From the NCBI RefSeq assembly GCF_030116705.1, contig NZ_JAOTIK010000001.1, positions 2,820,001 to 2,884,000 on the forward strand: a stretch of DNA of 64,000 nt, in the 5' to 3' direction. This DNA is from Streptomyces sp. ML-6. Lineage in GTDB: Bacteria > Actinomycetota > Actinomycetes > Streptomycetales > Streptomycetaceae. Position 1 is the stretch's first letter, and every line of letters starts with the position of its first letter. Below are positions 17,645 to 26,912 of this stretch, in pieces. The translations under genes and the position numbers were made by a program. Under the pieces are notes generated by a model. It searched no databases. It had not been told where the DNA came from and saw only the letters and a program-made list of their open reading frames with translations.

Positions 17645-17908
17645 TCAGATGGCGGCCTTTTTCAGGCGGCGTCGCTCACGTTCCGAAAGACCGCCCCAGA
17701 TTCCGAAGCGTTCGTCGTTGGAAAGGGCGTACTCAAGGCATTCGGACCGGACTTCGCAGGCGAGGCAGACCTTCTTGGCCTCGCGGGTGGATCCGCCCTT
17801 CTCGGGGAAGAAGGACTCGGGATCGGTCTGGGCGCACAGTGCGCGCTCCTGCCAGCCGAGTTCCTCGTCCGCGTCCTCGACCAGCAGTTGCTGGAACAGC
17901 TCGGTCAT
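17645..17908 (-). CDS. whiB: Sporulation regulatory iron-sulfur protein WhiB
   Basis: 87 residues, the expected WhiB length. The four [4Fe-4S] cysteines are Cys25, Cys48, Cys51 and Cys57 (C-x22-C-x2-C-x5-C), followed by the GIWGG turn at 69-73 and the basic tail RERRRLKK for DNA binding. WhiB acts with WhiA to trigger septation of aerial hyphae during sporulation. The sequence is close to S. coelicolor WhiB as I remember it. Start is ATG 17908 (MTELFQQLLVEDADEELGWQ). A good vegetative-type promoter lies 70-100 bp upstream. Confidence 0.95.
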   Translation of the reverse strand: MTELFQQLLVEDADEELGWQERALCAQTDPESFFPEKGGSTREAKKVCLACEVRSECLEYALSNDERFGIWGGLSERERRRLKKAAI

Positions 17909-17981
17909 GTGCGCCCCTCGTCTGTCTCTTGCGTCCCCGTGATGCAGCCGTTACTGATCGCGGCCGAACGACACGAGTGAA

Positions 17982-18011
17982 ATTACAAGTGTGTATCTCC
18001 AGGCCAGTCAA
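17982..18011 (-). promoter_or_regulatory. Candidate whiB promoter
   Basis: On the minus strand: -35 TTGACT (18011-18006), an 18-bp spacer, and -10 TGTAAT (17987-17982). This gives a start near 17975 and a leader of about 67 nt. A GACAC pentamer (plus strand 17970-17974), the core known for WhiA/WhiB sites, and an AGTGA (17976-17980), resembling a BldD half-site, lie at or next to the -10 and start. The motifs are seen; factor binding is inferred. Confidence 0.6.
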
Positions 18012-18646
18012 GCGAGGATCTGCTATCGGCCTCGGTATTCACTCTGCGGAACCAAACGTATGCAGAAAGTGTGCAAATCGGCAAAAAACTGACATGTGCC
18101 GTGGGTCTCATCACGCCCCGCCTCCCACTGGGTGAGACGACTGGAGACATCTCCATGTTTCGGATTCGATCACCGAAGCGACCAAGATCACAGCCGGGTC
18201 ACGGACCTTCAACGCCGCTCAAGAGCACGGTTGGTGCGCCACATCTCCGCCACCATGGCTGAATAAACCTTTCTGCTGGCCACCCGACCGAATGGGGTGA
18301 AACATTGCCGCCAAACCGGGCATCGGGTTGACAGCGGCGACATCGAGCCGGTCTCCTTGACTGCATGCCAGCGACCGCAGCGATGTACGCCACCCACGTC
18401 CGTGGGTTCCGCACCGCTGTCCAGGCCCGCTGTTGCTGTTCCAGCTGTCACAGCTGTTGATGCCCCCGGGGCACCGGCTCTGATCCGGCTTCTTCGATCC
18501 AGCTCTCCAGCTCCTCCGCTCTTCCGCGCGGAGCCCCTCCGCGGATCCGCAGAGCGTTCCGCGGGACGTCCGTCCCGTACGGCCGCGGCTCTCCGGTCTC
18601 CGCGACCCCCGCACACGCACCCCCATGCCGAGGAACCACCTCATCC
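18012..18646. other. Long upstream region of whiB and cysteine dioxygenase
   Basis: This 635-bp stretch between the whiB promoter and the divergent dioxygenase gene is locally less GC-rich than its surroundings (18050-18330), consistent with regulatory DNA. Any second whiB promoter should be here. A TTGACA at 18328-18333 has no matching -10. A 141-codon minus-strand frame (18219-18644) has poor codon bias and I do not accept it as a gene. Confidence 0.45.
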
Positions 18647-19186
18647 ATGAACAGCGACAGCGACCTGCAGATCGCCGGCGACATCCTCGAAGTCCAGCAC
18701 CTCCTCCAGCCGCCCCGCGAGCACCCTGCCACCGTGGCCGATTTCGTCGGGCTCGCCCGCCGCATCGCCGCCGACCGCGCGCGGTGGGAGCCGCTCGTCC
18801 GGTACGACGCCACCACCCGCTGGTACCACCGGCTGCACACCGTCCCCCCGGCTCCCGGCTCCGCCCGAGCGGGGGAGGCCCCCCTCGGCTACGAGGTCTG
18901 GCTGCTCAGCTGGGTGCCCGGCCAGGGCAGCGGACGCCACGACCACGGCCCGTCCTCCGGCGTGCTGACCGTCCTGGAGGGCCGGCTGACCGAGCGCACC
19001 GAACGCGGCGACCGGACCCTGGACCCCGGCGCGCAGCGGGTCTTCGCCCCCGGATACGTGCACGAAGTGGTCAACGACTCGCTCGAACCGGCCGTCAGCC
19101 TGCACATCTACTACCCCGGCCTGACCGAGATGCCGATGCACGCGGCGCAGTGCTCCCCGGCGACCGCGGACGTCGTACCCGCCTGA
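18647..19186 (+). CDS. Cysteine dioxygenase-type cupin enzyme
   Basis: 179 residues. It is expected to oxidise L-cysteine to cysteine sulfinate with O2 at a mononuclear iron. The 3-His iron site is visible: His98 and His100 in GRHDHGPSSG and His139 in PGYVHEVVN; SLHIYYPGL matches the family's Tyr region. Substrate could also be another thiol such as mercaptopropionate. Start is ATG 18647. It is divergent from whiB and followed by a tandem repeat that separates it from cofD. Confidence 0.88.
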   Translation: MNSDSDLQIAGDILEVQHLLQPPREHPATVADFVGLARRIAADRARWEPLVRYDATTRWYHRLHTVPPAPGSARAGEAPLGYEVWLLSWVPGQGSGRHDHGPSSGVLTVLEGRLTERTERGDRTLDPGAQRVFAPGYVHEVVNDSLEPAVSLHIYYPGLTEMPMHAAQCSPATADVVPA

Positions 19187-19195
19187 CGCCCCACG

Positions 19196-19337
19196 CACCA
19201 CCACCCCCACAAGGACCAGGCTCCGCCCGACAGGCCCACCCGTCGCCCACCACCACCCCCACAAGGACCAGGCTCCGCCCGACAGGCCCACCCGTCGCCC
19301 ACCACCACCCCCACAAGGACCAGGCTCCGCCTGACAG
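19196..19337. repeat. 52-bp tandem repeat, about 2.7 copies, before cofD
   Basis: The unit starts CACCACCACCCCCACAAGGA and has an exact 52-bp period: ACAAGGACC recurs at 19209, 19261 and 19313. Copies one and two are essentially identical; the third stops at CTGACAG, eleven bases before the cofD start. It fills nearly the whole 161-bp gap, so any cofD promoter or leader must lie within repeated DNA. Confidence 0.95.
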
Positions 19338-19347
19338 ACTGTCTTGC

Positions 19348-20304
19348 ATGCGCATTGTGGTTCTGGCCGGCGGTATCGGCGGTGCTCGTTTCCTGCGTGG
19401 CCTCAAGCAGGCCGCGCCCGGGGCGGACATCACGGTGATCGGCAACACCGGTGACGACATCCATCTGTTCGGGCTGAAGGTCTGCCCCGACCTCGACACC
19501 GTGATGTACACCCTCGGCGGTGGCATCAACGAGGAGCAGGGCTGGGGACGTACGGACGAGAGCTTCCACGTCAAGGAGGAGCTCGCGGCGTACGGTGTGG
19601 GGCCCGAGTGGTTCGGGCTCGGCGACCGCGACTTCGCGACGCACATCGTCCGCACGCAGATGCTGGGCGCGGGCTACCCGCTGAGCGCCGTCACCGAGGC
19701 GCTCTGCGCGCGCTGGAAGCCGGGGGTCCGGCTGCTGCCGATGTCCGACGACCGGGTCGAGACGCACGTCGCGGTCGACCTCGACGGCGAACGCCGGGCG
19801 ATCCACTTCCAGGAGTACTGGGTGAAGCTGCGCGCCTCGGTCGAGGCGCAGGCGATCGTGCCGGTCGGCGCCGAGCAGGCCAAGCCCGCGCCGGGCGTGC
19901 TGGAGGCCCTCGCCGAGGCCGACGTGATCCTCTTCCCGCCGTCCAACCCCGTCGTGTCGGTGGGAACGATCCTCGCCGTGCCCGGCATCCGGGAGGCCGT
20001 CGCGGAGGCCGGGGTGCCGGTCGTCGGCCTCTCCCCCATCGTCGGGGACGCGCCCGTGCGCGGCATGGCGGACAAGGTGCTCGCCGCGGTGGGCGTGGAG
20101 TCGACGGCGTCGGCCGTGGCCCGGCACTACGGCTCCGGACTGCTCGACGGGTGGCTCGTCGACACCGTGGACGCCGGGGCGGTCGACGAGGTGGAGGCCG
20201 CGGGCATCCGTTGCCGCGCCGTACCGCTGATGATGACCGACGTCGACGCGACGGCGGAGATGGCGCGGCAGGCGCTGGAGCTGGCCGAGGAGGTACGGGC
20301 GTGA
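19348..20304 (+). CDS. cofD: 2-phospho-L-lactate (or phosphoenolpyruvate) transferase, F420 biosynthesis
   Basis: 318 residues, called CofD in archaea and FbiA in actinobacteria. It joins the lactyl/PEP-derived phosphodiester unit of the guanylylated donor to the deazaflavin Fo, giving F420-0 or dehydro-F420-0. The N-terminal [19 protein letters not shown] and the [20 protein letters not shown] block are diagnostic, as is [15 protein letters not shown]. Start is ATG 19348, directly after the 52-bp repeats. It overlaps fbiB by 4 bp and the two form an F420 operon. Confidence 0.95.
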   Translation: MRIVVLAGGIGGARFLRGLKQAAPGADITVIGNTGDDIHLFGLKVCPDLDTVMYTLGGGINEEQGWGRTDESFHVKEELAAYGVGPEWFGLGDRDFATHIVRTQMLGAGYPLSAVTEALCARWKPGVRLLPMSDDRVETHVAVDLDGERRAIHFQEYWVKLRASVEAQAIVPVGAEQAKPAPGVLEALAEADVILFPPSNPVVSVGTILAVPGIREAVAEAGVPVVGLSPIVGDAPVRGMADKVLAAVGVESTASAVARHYGSGLLDGWLVDTVDAGAVDEVEAAGIRCRAVPLMMTDVDATAEMARQALELAEEVRA

Positions 20305-21686
20305 ACGCCGCCGATGCCCCCGGGCCCGCGAACGGCCCCGGGCCCGCTCCCTCTTCCGCCTCCTCCCCCGCTTCCTCTTCTCCTTCTCCGCCGGCCTACC
20401 GGGTCTGGGCGCTGCCCGGGATGCCCGAGGTGCGGGCCGGGGACGACCTGGCGAAGCTGATCGCCGCGGCCGAGCCGGGGCTGGTCGACGGCGACGTGCT
20501 GCTGGTCACCTCGAAGATCGTCTCCAAGGCGGAGGGCCGGATCGTCGAGGCCACCGACCGGGAGGCGGCGATCGACGCCGAGACGGTACGGGTGGTGGCG
20601 CGGCGCGGCACGCTGCGCATCGTGGAGAACCGGCAGGGCCTGGTCATGGCCGCGGCCGGGGTCGACGCCTCGAACACCCCCGCCGGGACGGTGCTGCTGC
20701 TGCCCGAGGACCCCGACGCCTCGGCGCGGGCGATCCGGGACGGGCTGCGGGACAGCCTCGGTGTCGAGGTCGGCGTCGTCGTCACGGACACCTTCGGGCG
20801 CCCCTGGCGCAGCGGGTTGACCGATGTGGCGATCGGGGCGGCCGGGGTCCGGGTGCTGGACGATCTGCGCGGCGGCACGGACGCGTACGGCAATCCGCTG
20901 AGCGCGACCGTGGTGGCCACCGCCGACGAGCTGGCCGCGGCCGGCGACCTGGTCAAGGGCAAGGCCTCGGGGCTGCCGGTCGCGGTGGTCCGGGGGCTCG
21001 GCCACGTGGTGGACCCGACGGACGCGGTGGGCGGCGCCCGGGCGATGGTGCGGGGCGCGGCCGACGACATGTTCCGGCTCGGTACGTCGGAGGCGGTGCG
21101 GGAGGCGGTGACCCTGCGGCGCACGGTGCGCGAGTTCACCGACGACCCGGTGGACCCGGGGGCGGTGCGGCGGGCCGTGGCCGCCGCCGTGACGGCGCCC
21201 GCGCCGCACCACACGACGCCGTGGCGGTTCGTCCTGCTGGAGTCCGAGGAGTCCCGGACCCGGCTGCTCGACGCGATGCGGGACGCGTGGATCGCGGACC
21301 TGCGGCGCGACGGGAAGAGCGAGGAGTCGATCGCGAAGCGGGTGCGGCGCGGCGACGTGCTGCGCCGGGCGCCGTACCTGGTGGTGCCGTGCCTGGTGAT
21401 GGACGGCTCCCACACGTACGGGGACGAGCGGCGGGACGGCGCGGAGCGCGAGATGTTCGTGGTCGCCGCGGGCGCCGGCATCCAGAACTTCCTGGTGGCG
21501 CTGGCCGGTGAGCGGCTGGGGTCGGCGTGGGTGTCCTCGACGATGTTCTGCCGGGACGTGGTGCGCGAGGTGCTGGACCTGCCGGAGTCGTGGGACCCGC
21601 TGGGGGCGGTCGCGGTGGGGCGCCCGCTGGTCGCGCCGGTGGCCCGGGCGGGCCGGGACCCGGAGGACTTCGTCACGGTGCGATGA
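20301..21686 (+). CDS. fbiB: Coenzyme F420:L-glutamate ligase / dehydro-F420 reductase (bifunctional)
   Basis: 461 residues. After a Pro/Ser-rich N-terminus of about 35 residues, positions 35-270 are the CofE-type glutamate ligase ([37 protein letters not shown]). Residues from about 270 to the end form an FMN-binding nitroreductase-fold domain ([31 protein letters not shown]). This is the full-length fused actinobacterial form: the ligase adds the poly-glutamate tail and the second domain reduces dehydro-F420-0. GTG 20301 overlaps the cofD stop (GTGA), with GAGGAGG 7 nt upstream. Confidence 0.95.
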   Translation: MNAADAPGPANGPGPAPSSASSPASSSPSPPAYRVWALPGMPEVRAGDDLAKLIAAAEPGLVDGDVLLVTSKIVSKAEGRIVEATDREAAIDAETVRVVARRGTLRIVENRQGLVMAAAGVDASNTPAGTVLLLPEDPDASARAIRDGLRDSLGVEVGVVVTDTFGRPWRSGLTDVAIGAAGVRVLDDLRGGTDAYGNPLSATVVATADELAAAGDLVKGKASGLPVAVVRGLGHVVDPTDAVGGARAMVRGAADDMFRLGTSEAVREAVTLRRTVREFTDDPVDPGAVRRAVAAAVTAPAPHHTTPWRFVLLESEESRTRLLDAMRDAWIADLRRDGKSEESIAKRVRRGDVLRRAPYLVVPCLVMDGSHTYGDERRDGAEREMFVVAAGAGIQNFLVALAGERLGSAWVSSTMFCRDVVREVLDLPESWDPLGAVAVGRPLVAPVARAGRDPEDFVTVR

Positions 21687-21762
21687 GACGGGGCGGGGCG
21701 CCCGGCCGGGACGTACGGACGCCGCGTCCGGTACGGCAGGTGGTTCCCGGGCGGTACGGCGG

Positions 21763-21787
21763 GCCCCGCGCCACGACCGCGCGGGGC
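21763..21787. terminator. Hairpin between convergent fbiB and glycosylase genes
   Basis: A perfect 9-bp stem GCCCCGCGC / GCGCGGGGC with a 7-nt loop ends 6 bp before the stop of the minus-strand gene. It can serve both directions. Confidence 0.6.
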
Positions 21788-21792
21788 GGGCG

Positions 21793-22869
21793 CTACAGGC
21801 GGCCGATGTCGCCGCGGGTCCGGCGCGGGGCGCGGCGGGGCGGGGTGCGGCCCGACAGCAGGACGAGCCGGGTGGCGCGGTGGCGCTGCCCCTCGTACGG
21901 GGCCAGGAGCCTCAGCATCTCCTCGTCGTCGGCGTCCCGGTTGCCCGCCAGGGCGTGACCGACGATGCCGGGGAGGTGGAGGTCGCCGACCGTGACCGCG
22001 TCCGCCGCGCCGTTCGAGCGCTGGAGGGTCTCGGCCGAGGTCCAGGGGCCGATGCCGGGGATCAGTTCCAGCCGGGCCGTGGCCTCGGGGAGTTCCATGG
22101 CCGCGGCCTCCTCCAGGCGGCGGGCCACGCGGACCGCGCGCAGGATCGTGGCCGAGCGTTTGGCGTCGACGCCCGCCCGGTGCCATTCCCAGGAGGGGAT
22201 CAGGGACCAGGTGCGGGCGTCCGGCATGACGTGCAGTCCGAGTGCGGTGAAGGGGGCGTGGTCCGCGGGGCCGGGCGCCGGGGTGCCGTGCCCCCGGACC
22301 AGCAGGCGCCAGGCCCGGTAGGCCTCGTCCGTGGTGACCTTCTGTTCCAGGATCGACGGGATCAGCGACTCCATGACCAGGCCGGTGCGCACCAGGCGCA
22401 GGCCGGGCCGGCTGTGCCGGGTGAGGGCGAGCAGGCGGTGGCGGGGGCGGAAGGCGTCCGGGTCGTCCGTCGCGCCCAGCAGGGTCGGGAGCCGGTCCAG
22501 CAGCCAGGGCGCGCCGGGGCCCCAGGCCGCCGCCTCGATCCGGCCGCCCCGGGCGGCGAGGCGGAGGGTGCCGGGCCCCGCGGGGGTACGGCTCGCCCGC
22601 CAGACCGTGCCGTCCCGGGTCATCCGGAACGTGGGATCGGCGGGCCCCCGGCGCAGCGGTCCGACGACGAGCCGCAGGTCGAACGGGCCGGGCGGGGTCC
22701 ACTCCCGGGTCAGCGCACCGGTGTCCGGAGCCGACACGGGGGCCGATGCCTGAGCCGGTACCGACGCCGGAGCCGGAGCCGGTACCAATGCCGAAGCCGG
22801 GGCCGGTACCGACGTCGGGTGCGGGAGGGCCGTGCGGGGAGCGTTGCGGGGGGCGAATCGTCCTGCCAC
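21793..22869 (-). CDS. DNA-3-methyladenine glycosylase-like (HhH-GPD/AlkA superfamily) protein
   Basis: 358 residues. The helix-hairpin-helix with catalytic region is clear: LELIPGIGPWTSAETL followed by DAVTVGDLHLPGIVGHAL, where Asp in VGD is the expected catalytic residue. LIPSILEQKVTTDEAYRAW is the usual first conserved helix. AlkA-type enzymes remove alkylated bases. The N-terminal 50 residues are an Ala/Pro/Ser low-complexity tail encoded by GGAGCCGGTACC-type repeats and are probably not part of the enzyme; a shorter start is possible. It converges on fbiB. Confidence 0.88.
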   Translation of the reverse strand: MAGRFAPRNAPRTALPHPTSVPAPASALVPAPAPASVPAQASAPVSAPDTGALTREWTPPGPFDLRLVVGPLRRGPADPTFRMTRDGTVWRASRTPAGPGTLRLAARGGRIEAAAWGPGAPWLLDRLPTLLGATDDPDAFRPRHRLLALTRHSRPGLRLVRTGLVMESLIPSILEQKVTTDEAYRAWRLLVRGHGTPAPGPADHAPFTALGLHVMPDARTWSLIPSWEWHRAGVDAKRSATILRAVRVARRLEEAAAMELPEATARLELIPGIGPWTSAETLQRSNGAADAVTVGDLHLPGIVGHALAGNRDADDEEMLRLLAPYEGQRHRATRLVLLSGRTPPRRAPRRTRGDIGRL

Positions 22870-22981
22870 GGTGGGGTCCTCGGTCGTCGGGGCTGCCTGT
22901 CGAGGGTAAGCGCCGCACCCGCCGCCCGCGCCTTCGTCCCCCGCCTCCCGCCTGGCCGCCCGTAAAACGCCGTGCGCCCGC

Positions 22982-24073
22982 CTACTCGTCGGACGAGAAG
23001 CGCACCGACGCGTCCGGGAGGACCGCCCCGCACCAGACGCGTACGCCGTCGCGCAGTTCGTTGTCGGCGCCGATCCGGGCGCCGTCCCCGACGACCGCGC
23101 CCGCGAGCACCGTACGGCTGCCGATCCGGGCCCCGGCCCCGACCAGCGAGTCGGTGATCACCGCCCCCGGCTCGACGACCGCGTCGGCCAGGATCGCGGA
23201 GCCGTCGATCCGGGCCCCGTCGCCGATCCGGGCGCGCTCGCCGATCACCGTGCCGCCGCCGAGCTTGGCGTCGGAGGCGACGGAGGCCGTCGGCAGCACG
23301 AGCCGGTCGCCGCACCGGCCGGGGACCGCCGGTGACGGGGCGCGGCCCAGGACCAGATCGGCGGAGCCGCGCACGAAGGCCTGCGGGGTGCCGAGGTCCA
23401 GCCAGTACGTGGAGTCGACCATGCCCTGGAGGTGGGCGCCGGAGGCGAGCAGTCCGGGGAAGGTCTCGCGCTCGACGGAGACGGGGCGGCCGGCCGGGAT
23501 GGTGTCGATGACCGACCGGCGGAAGATGTACGCCCCCGCGTTGATCTGGTCGGTGACGATCTCCTCGGGCGTCTGCGGCTTCTCCAGGAACGCGGTGACC
23601 CTGCCGTTCGCGTCCGTCGGCACGAGGCCGAAGGCGCGCGGGTCCTCCACCCGGGTGAGGTGCAGGGAGACGTCCGCGCCGGAGTCCGTGTGCGTGGCGA
23701 CCAGCGTCCGGATGTCGAGGCCGGTGAGGATGTCGCCGTTGAAGACGAGCACCGGTTCGCCCGGCCCCGCCGCGAGCCGGGACGCGACGTTGCGGATCGC
23801 GCCGCCGGTGCCGAGCGGTTCGCGTTCGGTGACGTACTCGATGTGCAGGCCGAGCGACGAGCCGTCGCCGAAGTACGGCTCGAAGACCTCCGCCAGGTAC
23901 GACGTCGCGAGCACGATGTGCTCGACACCGGCGGCCCGGGCCCGCGCCAGCTGGTGCGTGAGGAACGGGACGCCCGCCGCCGGAACCATCGGCTTGGGCG
24001 TGTGCACCGTGAGCGGTCGCAGCCTGGTCCCCTTGCCACCGACCAGGAGGATCGCTTCTTTTGCCTCTGTCAC
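22982..24073 (-). CDS. NDP-sugar pyrophosphorylase, probably mannose-1-phosphate guanylyltransferase
   Basis: 363 residues. The N-terminal nucleotidyltransferase domain has AILLVGGKGTRLRPLTVHTPKPM (signature G-x-G-T-R-L-R-P and Lys in PKP), VFNGDILTGLDI with the metal Asp, and ADVSLHLTRVEDP. From about residue 250 a left-handed beta-helix of hexapeptide repeats follows (GGTVIGERARIGDGARIDGS). With manA and manB upstream, mannose-1-P to GDP-mannose is the most likely reaction, but glucose-1-P substrates cannot be excluded. Start is GTG 24073 with AGGAAG upstream. Confidence 0.9.
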   Translation of the reverse strand: MTEAKEAILLVGGKGTRLRPLTVHTPKPMVPAAGVPFLTHQLARARAAGVEHIVLATSYLAEVFEPYFGDGSSLGLHIEYVTEREPLGTGGAIRNVASRLAAGPGEPVLVFNGDILTGLDIRTLVATHTDSGADVSLHLTRVEDPRAFGLVPTDANGRVTAFLEKPQTPEEIVTDQINAGAYIFRRSVIDTIPAGRPVSVERETFPGLLASGAHLQGMVDSTYWLDLGTPQAFVRGSADLVLGRAPSPAVPGRCGDRLVLPTASVASDAKLGGGTVIGERARIGDGARIDGSAILADAVVEPGAVITDSLVGAGARIGSRTVLAGAVVGDGARIGADNELRDGVRVWCGAVLPDASVRFSSDE

Positions 24074-24192
24074 GGCACTGACTCTGCTTCCTGCTGGGAC
24101 CTGGCCTGTTTCGGCTGGCCAGTGTATGCAGACCGGTCCGGCCGGCCCGATCGGCAGGCGCAGCGTTCCGCGCCGGTCCCGCGGGCCTCCGG

Positions 24193-25860
24193 TCAGCGGC
24201 CCTGCAGTCGGGCGGAACTGGTCCTGGCCGAGCCGAGCTTCTTGTAGAGACGCGCTCCGGGGCATTCGGTTGCGAAGCCGTCCCGGTGACCGGAGATGAC
24301 GTGGAGCCGGACCTTCTTGCCCTTCTTGTACTTGTTGCCGCCGCCCGAGACCAGGGTCACCTTGCCCTTCGGGTTGGCCCCGAACAGGCCGAGCTTCCAG
24401 GCGGTGAGCTTCGAGACGGCGGTGACGGCCGCGGCGGGCGGGTTCGACTTGGTGAAGGTGCCGAGCACCGCGATGCCCATGCTGTTGGAGTTGAAGCCGA
24501 GCGTGTGTGCTCCCAGGACCGGCTTCGTCACGCCGCCCGCGCGTCCTTCGTAGATGTTTCCGCACTTGTCGACGGCGAAGTTGTAGCCGAAGTCGCGCCA
24601 GCCGCTGCTCTTCACGTGGTAGCGGTAGATGCCGCGCAGGACCGAGGGGGCCTGGGAGCACTTGTAGTTGTTGCCCGTGGCGCTGTGGTGGACGAAGGCG
24701 GCCTTGACGGTCTTGGTGTACGCGAAGGCGCGTTCCCTGAGCTTCTCGTCGGCGCCCCAGCCCTTGCGGGTGATGATGCGCGGCCGGGGTCCGATGTAGG
24801 GGCGGGCGCCCGCTGCCGCCTTGTTCTCCGCCCCGGCCCGGGCCTCGGTCTCCGCCCGGCTCAGGGCGGGGAGCACGCTCGGTTCGAGGGGCGTGGTGCG
24901 CCCGTCCGTCCCGGCCCCTGCTCCGGTTTCCGTCCCCGCCCCGGTTTCCGTACCGGTCCCGGTTTCCGTACCGGTCCCGGCACCCGTCGTCCCTGACACT
25001 GCGGCGGTCGCGGCCTGCATGCCCGCCAGGAGCTGGGCGTCCACCTCGGCCCGGATGTCCGCCAGGAGCTGGGCGCCTGTCATGGCCTGGGCCCCTGTCA
25101 TGGCCTGGCCGTCCGTCATGGCCTGGCCGTCCGGCGCGGCCTGATCCCCGCTCGCGTTCTCGGCGCCCGCCGCGTCCCCGGCCGCCCCATCCGTCCCGAT
25201 ACCCGCCCCGGCGCCCGCCCCCTCGTCCGGCACGGGGAGCGGTCGCGGGTCCTCGCCCGGGTCGACGAGTTCGAGCCGCAGCCCGCCGGGCAGCGAGACC
25301 CCGTGCCCGGCCCGGTCCTGCGGGTCCTGCGGATCCGGCAGGTCCGGGACCACGCGGACCGCGACGCCGTCGGAGTCACCGACCCAGAGCGGGGCGGTGG
25401 CGCCCCGGACCGTGCCCGAGTCGCGCTCGGCGGAGCCGGGGTCCGCGGCGTGCTCCGCGTTGTGCGTCTCCAGGTCCTGCCAGTCCGACCAGCGTCCGGT
25501 ACCGGCGGCCCGGGTGCGGACCTGGACGGTGCCGTGGAGTTCGGTGTCGACGTCGTCCCAGACGACGCCGACCAGGGAGAAGGGCCGGACCTCACGTTCG
25601 GTCAGCCCCTGCCCGGAGGGCTCCGCCGCCCGGCCGGACGCGGCCGGCAGGGGCCGCATCGGCAGGGACTGCGTCGAGCCGGGCAGGTCGGTGGAGCCTG
25701 CGGACCCGGCGGGAGCGGCGGGGACGGCACGGGTGTCGGTGGCGGCACGGGTGTCGGGGGCGGCGCCCGCCGGCGCGGCCGACGGCAGTACGAGAACGGC
25801 CGCGCAGGTGACACCGATCGAGGAGGCTAGGAAGGCACGCATAAAAATGATATTGGACAT
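24193..25860 (-). CDS. Secreted peptidoglycan recognition (PGRP) N-acetylmuramoyl-L-alanine amidase
   Basis: 555 residues. A signal peptide (MSNIIFMRAFLASSIGVTCA, with Ala-rich cleavage region) is followed by a beta-rich region (FSLVGVVWDDVDTELHGTVQ), a long Gly/Thr/Glu low-complexity linker near residues 215-330, and a C-terminal amidase_2/PGRP domain. Zinc ligands are in AFVHHSATGNN and the HRDGFATECPG motif; YNFAVDKCGNIYEGRAGG is typical. It should cleave the glycan-peptide bond of peptidoglycan. I chose ATG 25860 because GGAG lies upstream; ATG 25842 is an alternative. It is divergent from the TIGR03089 gene. Confidence 0.93.
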   Translation of the reverse strand: MSNIIFMRAFLASSIGVTCAAVLVLPSAAPAGAAPDTRAATDTRAVPAAPAGSAGSTDLPGSTQSLPMRPLPAASGRAAEPSGQGLTEREVRPFSLVGVVWDDVDTELHGTVQVRTRAAGTGRWSDWQDLETHNAEHAADPGSAERDSGTVRGATAPLWVGDSDGVAVRVVPDLPDPQDPQDRAGHGVSLPGGLRLELVDPGEDPRPLPVPDEGAGAGAGIGTDGAAGDAAGAENASGDQAAPDGQAMTDGQAMTGAQAMTGAQLLADIRAEVDAQLLAGMQAATAAVSGTTGAGTGTETGTGTETGAGTETGAGAGTDGRTTPLEPSVLPALSRAETEARAGAENKAAAGARPYIGPRPRIITRKGWGADEKLRERAFAYTKTVKAAFVHHSATGNNYKCSQAPSVLRGIYRYHVKSSGWRDFGYNFAVDKCGNIYEGRAGGVTKPVLGAHTLGFNSNSMGIAVLGTFTKSNPPAAAVTAVSKLTAWKLGLFGANPKGKVTLVSGGGNKYKKGKKVRLHVISGHRDGFATECPGARLYKKLGSARTSSARLQGR

Positions 25861-25979
25861 AATTCCGCAACTCCGGCCACCCGGACATGTCTCGACAATT
25901 GACGGGCCGTCTGCCGAACCGGTGTCCCCGGCCCCCTTCCGCCCCACCCCGCCCGCCGTCGCCGCGTACTCTTGCGCGG

Positions 25980-26732
25980 ATGAACGCCACCGACCGCACC
26001 CCTGCCGACCTGCTGCGTTCCGCGCTCGCCGCGGACCCGGCCCGCCCCTTGGTCACTTTCTACGACGACGCCACCGGAGAACGCGTCGAACTGTCGGTGG
26101 CCACCTTCGCCAATTGGGTGGCCAAGACCGCCAACCTCCTCCAGGGCGACCTCGCCGCCGAGCCGGGCGACCGGCTCGCGCTCCTGCTGCCCGCGCACTG
26201 GCAGTCCGCGGTCTGGCTGCTCGCCTGCTCCTCGGTCGGGGTAGTCGCCGACGTACAGGGCGACCCGGCCGCCGCCGACCTCGTCGTCAGCGGCCCGGAC
26301 ACGCTGGAGGCGGCGCGCGCCTGCTCCGGCGAGCGGATCGCCCTGGCCCTGCGCCCGCTGGGCGGCAGGTTCCCGCAGCCGCCGGAGGGTTTCGCGGACT
26401 ACGCGGTCGAGGTGCCGGGGCAGGGCGACCGGTTCGCCCCGTTCACCCCCGTGGACCCGGACGCCCCCGCGCTGGCGGTGGACGGCGTCGAGCTGACGTC
26501 GGCGCAACTGGTGGCACGGGCCCGCGAGGACGCGGCCGGGCTCGGCCTGACCGCCGGATCGCGGCTGCTCACCGGGGGTGCGTACGACAGCTGGGAGGGG
26601 CTGAGCGCGGGGCTGTTCGCACCGCTGGCCGTCGGGGGCTCCGTGGTCCTGTGCCGGAACCTGGAGCGGCTGGACGCCGACGCCCTGGCGAAACGCGTCG
26701 AGAGCGAGCGGGTCACCAACACGACGGCATGA
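25980..26732 (+). CDS. TIGR03089 family protein (AMP-binding-enzyme-like, actinobacterial)
   Basis: 250 residues. It resembles the N-terminal half of acyl-CoA synthetase/AMP-binding enzymes: PLVTFYDDATGERVELSVAT, FANWVAKTANLLQGDL, and RLALLLPAHWQSAVWLLACS, the pattern of a substrate-entry lobe. The ATP-binding P-loop and the C-terminal lid are absent, so it is not a complete ligase. The family is restricted to actinobacteria and lies next to LCP genes, as here, suggesting an envelope role (inference). Start is ATG 25980, where family similarity begins. Confidence 0.88.
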   Translation: MNATDRTPADLLRSALAADPARPLVTFYDDATGERVELSVATFANWVAKTANLLQGDLAAEPGDRLALLLPAHWQSAVWLLACSSVGVVADVQGDPAAADLVVSGPDTLEAARACSGERIALALRPLGGRFPQPPEGFADYAVEVPGQGDRFAPFTPVDPDAPALAVDGVELTSAQLVARAREDAAGLGLTAGSRLLTGGAYDSWEGLSAGLFAPLAVGGSVVLCRNLERLDADALAKRVESERVTNTTA

Positions 26733-26912
26733 CAAGCGCCCTGGGGCCACCCGTCCGGCCCACACCGGGCCGAGTCCCCGAGGATGCGCCCCAACTCCGG
26801 TACATGATCGGCGTTACGGCCCACCCGGGACACAACCAAGCGTGAGGTTCAGCCGTCTACTCCTGCGACCGGCGGCCCAGCGCGCCGCCGAACGTGAAGG
26901 ATGGACGCAGAC

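Noticed and set aside
18328..18356. TTGACA as a promoter -35
   Set aside because: At 16-18 bp downstream the sequence is GTCTCC-like with no -10 match.
18219..18644. 141-codon minus-strand frame between whiB and cysteine dioxygenase
   Set aside because: Third-position GC is not raised as in neighbouring genes, two other long frames overlap it, and the protein has no recognisable pattern. It lies where regulatory DNA is expected.
17121..19337. Repeat arrays considered as CRISPR
   Set aside because: Units abut without unique spacers, periods (18/19 and 52 bp) do not fit, and no cas genes are nearby.
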